A DNA stretch of 64,000 bases from Actinomyces israelii DSM 43320 (GTDB lineage: Bacteria; Actinomycetota; Actinomycetes; Actinomycetales; Actinomycetaceae). Positions within the stretch are counted from its first letter, which is position 1. The number at the start of each line of letters is the position of its first letter. This document shows, in pieces, positions 32,818 through 41,075 of the stretch. Both the position numbers and the translations under genes were made by a program. Under the pieces are notes generated by a model that saw only the letters and a program-made list of their open reading frames with translations, was not told where the DNA came from and ran no database searches. The stretch lies in the NCBI RefSeq assembly GCF_000711965.1, contig NZ_KL544003.1, positions 75,330 through 139,329 on the forward strand, in the 5' to 3' direction.

Positions 32818-33927
32818 ATGGCGCTACCGCCCATCATCACCGTGGACGAGGCCGACCCCTACCGGCGGGGCCGGGCCATCGGATACAAGGCCCGGGAGTG
32901 GATCGACCGTTCCCTCCGGCTCTACGGGCGCATCTTCGAGCACTACGCCAGCCTGGAGTGGCCGCGCGTCGTCAAGCACGCAGAGGCGTTCCGGCCCGTC
33001 ATCGGCGGCTTCGACCCCGACATTCTCGCCGAGATCGACGGCATCGCCGACGGCGCAGGCACCGGCCGAGACGACATCCTCGCCCTCAACGTCCGCTCCG
33101 AGATCATGTTCGGGCTCAAGGCCGCACCCGCGGCCGAGTGCACGTCCTTCTTCGCCGGGCCGCAGGCCGCCCGTGGGGGCAGGGTCCTGCTCGGGCAGAA
33201 CTGGGACTGGAAGCCCGACTGCCTGAGCACCACCGTCCTCCTGGACGTCAGGCAGGGGCCGGACGCGCCCGCCTACATCACGATCGTCGAGGCGGGGCTC
33301 CTGGCGAAGACGGGACTCAGCTCCGCCGGCATCGGCCTGACCACGAACACCCTGATCTCCCCCTACGACAGGGGGGAGGCCGGGGTCCCCTACCACGTCC
33401 TGCTCCGCAGCATCCTGAGCTGCGCCGCCCTCGAGGAGGTCGAGGACCTTCTCGCCCGGGCGCGGCGCTCCGCGTCGGCGAACTACATGGTGGCCGACGC
33501 CGCCGGGCGCGGCCTGTCGATCGAGACCTGGCCGGGGTCGCCGGGCGGGGTCTCGCGCATCGATCCCGTCCGCGGCGTCATCGGGCACTCCAACTGCTTC
33601 GTCTGCGAGGTCCCCTTCGAGGACCTCGGGGCCGTCGAGATCCCCGACGGCCCCGAGCGCGTGCGAGTCCTGTCCGGGATGCTCCAGGAGGCCTCCGGCT
33701 CGTTGGACGTCGCCTCTCTGCACCGCATCTCCCAGACCCATGGGCTCCTGCACCCCAACGGCATCTGCCGGCATCCGGACGAGAGTCAGGAGCCCATGGC
33801 CCGCCTGATGACGGTCGCCTCTGTGATCTACGACCTCAAGGACCTCACGGCGCACGTCTGCCTCGGCAACCCCTGCACCAACGATCTCGAGGTCTACCAC
33901 CCGACCTTCGCCGGGGAGGCGCCGTGA
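32818..33927 (+). CDS. C45 family N-terminal-nucleophile hydrolase/acyltransferase
   Basis: A 369-residue relative of acyl-CoA:6-aminopenicillanate acyltransferase (peptidase family C45). The nucleophile is probably Cys108 in AAECTSFFAG, exposed by self-cleavage; QNWDWKPDCLS, EAGLLAKTGLSSAGIGLTTN and GHSNCF are family features. Such enzymes hydrolyse or transfer N-acyl groups on small molecules or peptides. A GAGGAGG site precedes the ATG. It is cotranscribed with the deacetylase and followed by the LuxR-PBP regulator; both hydrolases attack amide bonds, suggesting one catabolic unit (inference). Confidence 0.85.
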   Translation: MALPPIITVDEADPYRRGRAIGYKAREWIDRSLRLYGRIFEHYASLEWPRVVKHAEAFRPVIGGFDPDILAEIDGIADGAGTGRDDILALNVRSEIMFGLKAAPAAECTSFFAGPQAARGGRVLLGQNWDWKPDCLSTTVLLDVRQGPDAPAYITIVEAGLLAKTGLSSAGIGLTTNTLISPYDRGEAGVPYHVLLRSILSCAALEEVEDLLARARRSASANYMVADAAGRGLSIETWPGSPGGVSRIDPVRGVIGHSNCFVCEVPFEDLGAVEIPDGPERVRVLSGMLQEASGSLDVASLHRISQTHGLLHPNGICRHPDESQEPMARLMTVASVIYDLKDLTAHVCLGNPCTNDLEVYHPTFAGEAP

Positions 33928-34118
33928 GCGCGCCTCGCGTCATCCCGCTCGCCGTCCGCGCGCCCTGCGGGCGCCGTCGCCCAGCCGGTCGATATGCTCG
34001 CTCCCGAGACGCTGCGGCCAGCGGGAGCCGACGTCGGCCCCGTGACGGCGCGGCGCTCGGGCGGATCGGCGGCGGCCCACGCGAACGGCTGCTTGAGGAT
34101 CGACGAGGATGAAGGACG

Positions 34119-35957
34119 ATGGGCGTCGGCGCATCGGCTCCCTCCGGGGCGAGGGGAGGAGCGGGCCACCCGGAGCGGCGCGGCGAGGCCCTGGTCCGCG
34201 AGGACTCGTGCACGGTGCTCTGCGACCCTCATCGTCTTGTCCGTCCCGTTGTCGTGGACATCGCCCGCGCTGCGCTGAGGCTCGATCTCGGCCCGGTGAG
34301 CTTCATGTGCCGATGCGGGCCGTCGGGGGCGCTCGCGGTCCGAGTCGGCGAGGCCGACTGCGCTGAGGGGGTCAGGGAGCTGACGGTCCGCGACGCTCCG
34401 ATCCCCTGGGGACTGACCCCGAGGCAGCTCGAGGTCCTCACGCTGCTGTCCTTCGGCCTGACGAACCAGGAGATCGGTGCCGGGCTCGGCATCCGCCTCA
34501 AGACGGTGGGCGCCCATGTCGAGGACCTCTTCACCCGGCTGGGCGTGACGAACCGGACTCTGGCCACCGTCGTGGCGGTCGAGCACGGCCTGCGGCTCAT
34601 CGACGTCGTTCCGGGGGACGACGAGCTCCCCGGCCTCGACATCTGCCGGCTCAGGAGCCAGTGGGACCGGCAGCGGCGCGGGGCCGGGCCCGCCGGCGGG
34701 AGGGGGCGGGCCGTGTCCGGTCGGGGCGTCCCGCCCCCGACCCGTGAACGCCCCTGGGAGAGGACGCCTCTGCGCATCGGCTCGATCATTCCCCAGCAGC
34801 TGCCGGGGGAGGCCCTCGACATGCTCCAGGGCGCCGAGCTGGCCATCCGCAGCCGCAACGCCCGCGGAGGAGTGCACGGCACCCCGATCGAGCACCTGGT
34901 CGTCAGCTGCGACGTCTTCGACAGCGCCAGCATGACCGAGGCGCTTGCGAGGCTGCGGGGGATGGGGGTTGACGCCGTGCTGCTGGGCTACAACCTCGAC
35001 TACCCCAATACCGAGAGGTTCCTCAGGGCCGCAGGGGAGACCGAGGTGCCCGTGATCCACGCGTCGACCTCCCGGCTGGCCATCGACAACGTCGCGGACA
35101 ACCCGGGGCTGCTCGGGAACATCTTCCACATATGCGCGGGCGACGAGCTCTACGGGCCGGGGATCCTGAGCCTTCTCGACCACGTGGAGGCCGCTCACGG
35201 CGTCGGCCTGCGGGGACGGCGGCTCGCTCTCATCGAGCCGCCCCCGGGGATGGACGTCTTGGGGCCGTACACTGCCGACCGCCTGTGCGACAGGGGCATC
35301 GGCCTCCTCACCGTCGGGCGGGGGCAGTCCCTCTGCGACGCCGCGGAGCGCTCCCACATCGTCGCGGAGCTTGACCGGCTCGATCCGGACATTGTGGTCT
35401 GCGCCTCCTTCCTCGACGAGCAGCTCCTGGTGGATGTGCTGACGTCGTTCACCGGTGAGGCGCGACGGCCTCTCGTGTTCTCCCTCTTCACGCCCTCGCT
35501 CGCCGGATTCGTCGAGGACAACGCCGCCCTGGTCGAGGGACTGGTCTGGTCGACTCAGACGGGGACCTACCACGATGCGCTCGGGCAGCGGTTCCGCAGG
35601 GAGATGATGTCCTCCTACGGGCGGTGGCCCGGCCACTCCCAGGCCGGGGTCCACTTCGACGCGGTGAGCATGCTCGTGCGCTCATGGCTCGACGCCGGGC
35701 ACCCGCGCGACTACGCCGACGTGACCCGGCGGATGAGGGAGCACCCCTACCGCGGGGTCAACGGCAGCTACTGGCTGGCCGGAGCCGGTCAGTCCCCGCT
35801 GAGCTATCCCTACGAGAGCCTGGACGGGTCCCTGGCGCAGGCGCAGCTCATCTACCAGGTCCGCGGGGGCCGGAACGCGGTGATCCTCCCCGATGCGTAC
35901 GCCGAGGCAGGCGTCAGCATCAAGGGGACTCGACTGGCGGGCCCCTCCGGGGCGTGA
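34119..35957 (+). CDS. LuxR-type HTH fused to a periplasmic-binding-protein (Leu/amide-binding-like) sensor domain
   Basis: A 612-residue one-component regulator. Residues 99-157 are a LuxR/GerE HTH (LTPRQLEVLTLLSFGLTNQE then IGAGLGIRLKTVGAHVEDLF). A Gly/Arg linker follows, and residues 218-600 form a Peripla_BP_6/AmiC-like domain beginning LRIGSIIPQQLPGEALDMLQ with GVHGTPIEHL. There is no signal peptide or membrane helix, so the ligand is sensed in the cytoplasm. Residues 30-90 are unassigned. Lying 190 bp after the C45 gene, it probably controls the deacetylase-C45 unit. The HTH is N-terminal of the sensor, the reverse of most LuxR proteins. Confidence 0.8.
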   Translation: MGVGASAPSGARGGAGHPERRGEALVREDSCTVLCDPHRLVRPVVVDIARAALRLDLGPVSFMCRCGPSGALAVRVGEADCAEGVRELTVRDAPIPWGLTPRQLEVLTLLSFGLTNQEIGAGLGIRLKTVGAHVEDLFTRLGVTNRTLATVVAVEHGLRLIDVVPGDDELPGLDICRLRSQWDRQRRGAGPAGGRGRAVSGRGVPPPTRERPWERTPLRIGSIIPQQLPGEALDMLQGAELAIRSRNARGGVHGTPIEHLVVSCDVFDSASMTEALARLRGMGVDAVLLGYNLDYPNTERFLRAAGETEVPVIHASTSRLAIDNVADNPGLLGNIFHICAGDELYGPGILSLLDHVEAAHGVGLRGRRLALIEPPPGMDVLGPYTADRLCDRGIGLLTVGRGQSLCDAAERSHIVAELDRLDPDIVVCASFLDEQLLVDVLTSFTGEARRPLVFSLFTPSLAGFVEDNAALVEGLVWSTQTGTYHDALGQRFRREMMSSYGRWPGHSQAGVHFDAVSMLVRSWLDAGHPRDYADVTRRMREHPYRGVNGSYWLAGAGQSPLSYPYESLDGSLAQAQLIYQVRGGRNAVILPDAYAEAGVSIKGTRLAGPSGA

Positions 35958-35977
35958 GCCCCCGCCGGGCTCCGTGA

Positions 35978-36009
35978 ACCGATCTCGGCGCGGAAGTGAA
36001 CCGATCTCG
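35978..36009. repeat. phased 10-mer element, two direct copies
   Basis: ACCGATCTCG at 35978-35987 and 36000-36009, exactly 22 bp apart, with GCGGAAGTGA between them. The element lies between the LuxR-PBP gene and the gltX promoter. Confidence 0.8.
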
Positions 36010-36072
36010 GTGAAAGGGGCGGCGCCGCCCACCACGGCGGGGCGGGTCGCCGGAGCGGAGGGATCCTGCCGT

Positions 36073-36078
36073 TAGGCT
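36073..36078 (+). promoter_or_regulatory. -10 box TAGGCT for gltX
   Basis: TAGGCT ends 9 nt before the gltX ATG, consistent with a leaderless or near-leaderless transcript. Confidence 0.5.
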
Positions 36079-36087
36079 TGCGCCACT

Positions 36088-37686
36088 ATGAGTGAGAACA
36101 CCCCCTCCGCCGCAGCCACGGCGGCCGCCCCGCCCGCCCCCGGGTCCAGCCCGGTGCGCGTCCGCTTCTGCCCCTCGCCCACGGGCGCCCCGCACGTGGG
36201 CATGGTCCGCACCTGCCTGTTCAACTGGGCCTGGGCCCGCCACACCGGGGGCACCTTCGTCTTCCGCATCGAGGACACCGACGCGGCCCGCGACTCCGAG
36301 GAGTCCTTCGACGCCATTATCGACTCCCTGACCTGGCTCGGCCTGGACTGGGACGAGGGAGTCGGCAGGGGCGGACCCCACGAGCCCTACCGTCAGTCCC
36401 AGCGCATGGACCTGTACAGGCAGATCGCCTCCGAGCTGCTTCAGGCCGGCTACCTGTACGAGTCCTTCTCCACCCCCGAGGAGATCGAGGCCCGTCACCG
36501 GGCCAAGGGCGAGCCCCCCCGGCTCGGCTACGACGGGTACGACCGCCACCTCACCGACGAGCAGAGGGACGCCTTCCGCGCCGAGGGCCGCCGCCCCGTG
36601 CTGCGCATGCGCATGCCGGAGGAGGACATCGCCTTCACCGACCTGGTGCGCGGCCCCATCACCTTCAGGGCCGGCAGCGTGCCCGACTACGTCGTCGTGC
36701 GCGCCGGCGGGGACCCGCTCTACACCCTGGTCAACCCCGTCGACGACGCCGCCATGGGCATCACCCACGTGCTGCGCGGGGAGGACCTGCTGTCCTCCAC
36801 ACCGCGCCAGATCGCCCTGTACCGCGCCCTGATCGCCATCGGCCGCGCGCGGGCCGTGCCCGAGTTCGGCCACCTGCCCTACGTCATGGGGGAGGGCAAC
36901 AAGAAGCTCTCCAAGCGCGACCCGCAGTCCAACCTCCTCATCCACCGCTACCGCGGCATGATCCCCGAGGGCCTGCTGAACTACCTGGCGCTGCTGGGCT
37001 GGTCCCTGAGCGCCGACCGGGACGTTTTCTCCGCCGCCGAGATGGTCGAGGCCTTCGACGTGACGCACGTCAACCCCAACCCGGCTCGATTCGATCCCCG
37101 CAAGTGCGAGGCCATCAACGCCGAGCAGGTGCGCGCGCTGGCAGAGGCCGACTTCCGTGACCGCCTGGTGCCCTACCTCGCCGACGCCCTCCCCGACCCC
37201 ACCGGCCGGGCGCCCGCCGAGCCCCTGGTCTCGGCCGCCTCCTTCGAGGCGCTCACCGCCCGGGAGCAGGAGATCCTGTCCGCCGCCGCGCCCCTCATCC
37301 AGACCCGCATCCAGCTGCTGCGCGAGAGCCGGGACATGCTCGGCTTCCTCTTCGTGGCCGACGACGACCTCGTCATCGACGACAGGGCCGTGCGCAGGCT
37401 CAAGGACTCGGCCGCCGACGTCCTGGAGGCGGGCATCGGGGCCCTGGAGGGGCTCGCCGAGGACCAGTGGAGGGCGGCCGGGCTGGAGGAGGTCCTGCGG
37501 GCCGCCATCGTCGAGGGCCGGGGAATGCCCGGCGGCGAGGGCATCAAGCCCCGCCTCGCCTTCGGTCCGCTGCGCGTGGCGATCACCGGGCGCCAGGTCT
37601 CCCCGCCCCTGTTCGAGTCCATGGAGATCCTGGGGGGCCCCGCCTCGCTGACGCGGCTGCGCGCCCTGCGGGACCAGCTGGGCTGA
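36088..37686 (+). CDS. gltX: glutamyl-tRNA synthetase (probably non-discriminating)
   Basis: The 532-residue class I synthetase has [20 protein letters not shown] (HIGH-type motif), [35 protein letters not shown] (KMSKS-type motif) and the C-terminal anticodon domain with [20 protein letters not shown]. Its first 22 residues are an Ala/Pro extension. Actinobacteria generally charge tRNA-Gln with Glu and amidate it with GatCAB; the adjacent tRNA-Gln and tRNA-Glu genes fit that logic (inference). The start is backed by the -10 box. Confidence 0.96.
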   Translation: MSENTPSAAATAAAPPAPGSSPVRVRFCPSPTGAPHVGMVRTCLFNWAWARHTGGTFVFRIEDTDAARDSEESFDAIIDSLTWLGLDWDEGVGRGGPHEPYRQSQRMDLYRQIASELLQAGYLYESFSTPEEIEARHRAKGEPPRLGYDGYDRHLTDEQRDAFRAEGRRPVLRMRMPEEDIAFTDLVRGPITFRAGSVPDYVVVRAGGDPLYTLVNPVDDAAMGITHVLRGEDLLSSTPRQIALYRALIAIGRARAVPEFGHLPYVMGEGNKKLSKRDPQSNLLIHRYRGMIPEGLLNYLALLGWSLSADRDVFSAAEMVEAFDVTHVNPNPARFDPRKCEAINAEQVRALAEADFRDRLVPYLADALPDPTGRAPAEPLVSAASFEALTAREQEILSAAAPLIQTRIQLLRESRDMLGFLFVADDDLVIDDRAVRRLKDSAADVLEAGIGALEGLAEDQWRAAGLEEVLRAAIVEGRGMPGGEGIKPRLAFGPLRVAITGRQVSPPLFESMEILGGPASLTRLRALRDQLG

Positions 37687-37872
37687 TCCGCCGGTGAGCG
37701 GCTCGACCGGGGCCGCCGCACTCGGGGCGGGGCGATCCGGCCGCTCGGCCGCCGAGACCGGCGAGCGCTGGTGTGGGCGCACTCACGCCGTCCGGGTTTG
37801 TCGGCGGGAGGGCCTGCGTGTAGATTGTCTCCCGCTGCTCCGGGGCCCCGGCGTCTCGAAGCGCGCCAGCAC

Positions 37873-37944
37873 TGGGGTATGGTGTAATTGGCAACACAGG
37901 TGATTCTGGTTCATCCATTCTAGGTTCGAGTCCTGGTACCCCAG
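37873..37944 (+). tRNA. tRNA-Gln (anticodon CUG)
   Basis: The acceptor UGGGGUA/UACCCCA, D-stem GTGT/ACAC, anticodon stem GGTGA/TCATC with loop UUCUGGU (anticodon CUG) and T-loop GGTTCGAGTCC are all present. The discriminator is G and no CCA is encoded. Confidence 0.94.
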
Positions 37945-38027
37945 CGGAGAGCCGGACGGTTCGGTTCATCTCCCGGTCCGGGCTCGGCCGGCCGAGTGGT
38001 CTCTCCCATTACAAGTGCATACACCGC

Positions 38028-38100
38028 GCCCCGTTCGTCTAGCGGCCCAGGACACCGCCCTCTCACGGCGGCAGCACCGGTTCAAATCCGGTACGGGGTA
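38028..38100 (+). tRNA. tRNA-Glu (anticodon CUC), copy 1
   Basis: Acceptor GCCCCGU/ACGGGGU, anticodon stem CCGCC/GGCGG with loop CUCUCAC (anticodon CUC), T-loop GGTTCAAATCC. Confidence 0.95.
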
Positions 38101-38136
38101 CGAGTCAGGAAGATGCTTCGCATCCTCACTGATCGG

Positions 38137-38209
38137 GCCCCGTTCGTCTAGCGGCCCAGGACACCGCCCTCTCACGGCGGCAGCACCGGTTCAAATCCGG
38201 TACGGGGTA
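38137..38209 (+). tRNA. tRNA-Glu (anticodon CUC), copy 2
   Basis: Identical to copy 1 across 73 nt and separated from it by 36 bp, so a recent tandem duplication or a copy kept by gene conversion. Confidence 0.95.
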
Positions 38210-38326
38210 CTTATCGCTGCTCTCGCTTTCCGTGCCCGGCCGCTGCTGCGGTCGGGCACTCGTCGTCTGCGCCCGCCTGCCGCCGCACCCGCTCAGGGGG
38301 CGCACCGGGCTCCGGTTCCACTCATC

Positions 38327-38332
38327 TAGAAT
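38327..38332 (+). promoter_or_regulatory. -10 box TAGAAT for rnj, leaderless
   Basis: TAGAAT, near consensus, ends 7 nt before the GTG at 38340 and fixes that start for rnj. Confidence 0.6.
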
Positions 38333-38339
38333 GCGTGGC

Positions 38340-40025
38340 GTGACGAACTTCCCGACGCTCAAGGCTCCCGGTCCGGTTCCCGACGGCGCGATGCGCATCG
38401 TGCCCTTGGGGGGACTGGGAGAGGTCGGCCGCAACATGACCGTCTTCGAGGTCGATGGCGAGCTGCTCATTGTCGACTGCGGCGTTCTGTTCCCCGAGGA
38501 GGACCAGCCCGGTGTCGATCTCATCCTGCCCGACTTCAGCTACATCGAGGACCGTCTCGACGACGTCGTCGCCCTGGTCCTGACCCACGGCCACGAGGAC
38601 CACATCGGGGGCGTGCCCTACCTGCTGCGGCTGCGCGACGACATCCCGCTGGTCGGCTCCGCGCTCACCCTCGCCTTTGTCGAGGCCAAGCTCAAGGAGC
38701 ACCGCATCCGCCCCGCCCTGCGCGTGGTCGCCGAGCACGAGGCGGTCTCCTACGGCCCCTTCGACCTGGAGTTCGTCGCCGTCAACCACTCCATTCCCGA
38801 CGCCATGGCGGTCATGATCCGCACCGACGCGGGCAACGCGCTGATCACCGGGGACTTCAAGATCGACTCCCTTCCCATCGACGGGCGCATCACCGACCTG
38901 CGGTCCTTCGCGCGCTTCGGCGACGAGGGCGTGGACCTGTTCTGCGTGGACTCCACCAACGCCGAGGTCCCCGGCATGATCGGCCACGAGAACCAGATCG
39001 GTCCCGTGCTCGACAGCGTCTTCGCCGAGTCGGACCAGCAGATCATCGTGGCCTCGTTCTCCAGCCACGTCCACCGCGTCCAGCAGGTCCTGGACGCCGC
39101 CGCGCTCCACGGGCGCCGCGTGGCCCTCGTGGGCCGCTCGATGGTGCGCAACATGAGCATCGCAGCCGAGCGCGGCTACCTCAAGGTCCCCGACGGCGTG
39201 CTCATCGACGCCAAGGACGTGTCCTCCCTGCCCCCCGACGGGCGCGTCCTCATGGCCACAGGGTCCCAGGGCGAGCCCATGGCGGCCCTGTCGCGCATGG
39301 CCCACGGCGAGCACCGCAGCATCACCCTGGAGCCCGGCGACACCGTCATCTTCGCCTCATCCCTCATCCCGGGCAACGAGAACTCCGTCAACCGCGTCAT
39401 CAACCAGCTCATGCGCCTGGGCGCGCGCGTCGTCCACCAGGGCAACGCCAAGGTCCACGTCTCCGGCCACGCCTCGAGCGAGGAGCTGCTGCACGTCTAC
39501 AACATTGTGGGGCCCCGCAACGTCATGCCGATCCACGGGGAGGTCCGCCACCTCGTGGCCAACGGTGCCCTGGCCGTCAAGACCGGGATCGCCCCCGAGA
39601 GCATTATGCTCGCCGAGGACGGCGTCGTCGTCGACCTGCTCGACGGGCGCGCCCGCATCGCCGGGGCGGTGCCCTGCGGCTACGTCTACGTCGACGGGGC
39701 CTCTGTCGGGGAGATCGACGAGACCGAGCTCAAGGACCGCCGCATCCTGGCGGAGGAGGGCTTCGTGTCCGTCTACGCCGTCGTCGAGACCAAGACCGGC
39801 ACCATCCTCGCCGGTCCGGACATCCAGGCCCGGGGCATGGCCGAGGACGACTCCGTCTTCGAGGACGTCCTGCCCGACGTCACCACCGCGCTCCAGGCGG
39901 CCCTCGACAAGGGCAACGCCGACGCCCGCTCCCTCCAGCAGGCCATGCGCCGCGCGCTGGGGCGGTGGATCGGGCGCCGCCTGCGCCGCCGGCCCATGAT
40001 CGTGCCCGTCGTCATCGAGGCCTGA
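38340..40025 (+). CDS. rnj: ribonuclease J
   Basis: A 561-residue beta-CASP metallo-beta-lactamase ribonuclease with 5'-3' exo- and endonuclease activity in RNA decay. Motifs: IVPLGGLGEVGRNMTVFEVD, zinc site LTHGHEDHIGG (about residue 82), beta-CASP signatures LITGDFKID and ATGSQGEP, and VSGHASSEEL. A longer frame from 38232 is rejected because the TAGAAT box lies within it. dapA, often upstream in actinobacteria, is absent; tRNA genes precede. Confidence 0.95.
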   Translation: MTNFPTLKAPGPVPDGAMRIVPLGGLGEVGRNMTVFEVDGELLIVDCGVLFPEEDQPGVDLILPDFSYIEDRLDDVVALVLTHGHEDHIGGVPYLLRLRDDIPLVGSALTLAFVEAKLKEHRIRPALRVVAEHEAVSYGPFDLEFVAVNHSIPDAMAVMIRTDAGNALITGDFKIDSLPIDGRITDLRSFARFGDEGVDLFCVDSTNAEVPGMIGHENQIGPVLDSVFAESDQQIIVASFSSHVHRVQQVLDAAALHGRRVALVGRSMVRNMSIAAERGYLKVPDGVLIDAKDVSSLPPDGRVLMATGSQGEPMAALSRMAHGEHRSITLEPGDTVIFASSLIPGNENSVNRVINQLMRLGARVVHQGNAKVHVSGHASSEELLHVYNIVGPRNVMPIHGEVRHLVANGALAVKTGIAPESIMLAEDGVVVDLLDGRARIAGAVPCGYVYVDGASVGEIDETELKDRRILAEEGFVSVYAVVETKTGTILAGPDIQARGMAEDDSVFEDVLPDVTTALQAALDKGNADARSLQQAMRRALGRWIGRRLRRRPMIVPVVIEA

Positions 40026-40040
40026 TGAGGGGATGAGGGT

Positions 40041-41015
40041 ATGAGCCCGCCGAGCATGCGCCGCCCGCCGTGCTTCATCTCCACCGGGAGCGTCCTGATG
40101 GACCTTCCGCTCCGCGTCGGCCGCGTCCCCGCGCCCGGCGGCGCCGTCACCGCCACGTCCTCCGGCCCCGCCGTCGGCGGGGGGTACACGGTCGTGTCCG
40201 CCGTCGCCCGCCAGGGCGTGCCCGCCGCCCTGGCCGCCACGCTGGGCACCGGCCCGAACTCCGCCCAGGTGCGCGAGACCATGATGACCGACGGAGTCGA
40301 GCTCGTCGTCGAGGAGCTCGTCGGCGACATCGGCACCTGCACCACCCTCATCGAGCCCTCCGGGCGGCGCACCTTCATCACCACCGAGGGGGTCGAGGCC
40401 GAGCCCCAGCGGGAGGACCTGGACCGTCTCGAGCTCATACCGGGCGACTGGGTCTACACCACGGGCTACGACCTGGCCCACTCCACCTCCCGGGACGTGC
40501 TCGCCGAGTGGCTCCTCGCCCTGCCCACCGGCGTCAGCCTCATTGCGGATCTGGGGCCCGTCGAGCCCGAGATCCCGGGCCCCATCATTGATCCGCTTCT
40601 GCGACGCACCAACCTGCTGACCGGCAACCACCTCGAGATCACGCAGCTGTCCGCTCGTCTCGGCAGCCCGGCGGCCATGCGCCGGGCCGCCCCCGACGCC
40701 CTGATCGTGCGGCGCACCGGGGTGCACGGCTGCGTCCTGTGGCCCGCGCGCGGCGACATGATCGAGGTGCCCGGATTCGCCCGGGACGTCCTGGACACCA
40801 CCGGCGCCGGCGACACCCACACCGGCGTCCTGGTCGCCGGCCTCATGGACGGGCTCGACGTCGTCGCCGCCGCCCGCCGCGCCAACGCCGCCGCGGCCGA
40901 GGCCGTCAGCCGCCTGGGCCCGGCGCGCTCGCCGCGGCGCGACGAGATCGATGCGCTGCTGTCCGTCCAGGTCGCCCCGGGACCCGAGTCGCCCCCGGGG
41001 GTGACGCACACGTGA
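40041..41015 (+). CDS. PfkB-family carbohydrate kinase
   Basis: A 324-residue ribokinase-fold kinase. The N-terminal CFISTGSVLMDLPLRVGRVP and GGGYTVVSAVARQG fit the sugar-binding domain; the C-terminal DVLDTTGAGDTHTGVLVAGL contains the catalytic GAGD Asp. The substrate (sugar, nucleoside or vitamin) cannot be told. It starts 15 bp after rnj with a GAGGG site and probably shares its transcript. Confidence 0.85.
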   Translation: MSPPSMRRPPCFISTGSVLMDLPLRVGRVPAPGGAVTATSSGPAVGGGYTVVSAVARQGVPAALAATLGTGPNSAQVRETMMTDGVELVVEELVGDIGTCTTLIEPSGRRTFITTEGVEAEPQREDLDRLELIPGDWVYTTGYDLAHSTSRDVLAEWLLALPTGVSLIADLGPVEPEIPGPIIDPLLRRTNLLTGNHLEITQLSARLGSPAAMRRAAPDALIVRRTGVHGCVLWPARGDMIEVPGFARDVLDTTGAGDTHTGVLVAGLMDGLDVVAAARRANAAAAEAVSRLGPARSPRRDEIDALLSVQVAPGPESPPGVTHT

Positions 41016-41057
41016 GGATCTCACTGGCGTGGTTGGCTGCCGAAACGCCGCCAGTTC

Positions 41058-41065
41058 GATAATGT
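41058..41065 (+). promoter_or_regulatory. -10 region GATAATGT for ftsK
   Basis: GATAAT/TAATGT lies 10-12 nt before the ftsK ATG at 41076, the most A/T-rich -10 candidate near this gene. Confidence 0.45.
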
Positions 41066-41075
41066 CGCAGGCACC

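Noticed and set aside
34283..34292. GATCTCGGCC inside the LuxR-PBP gene as another phased-repeat copy
   Set aside because: Only a partial match, single and coding; no 22-bp partner.
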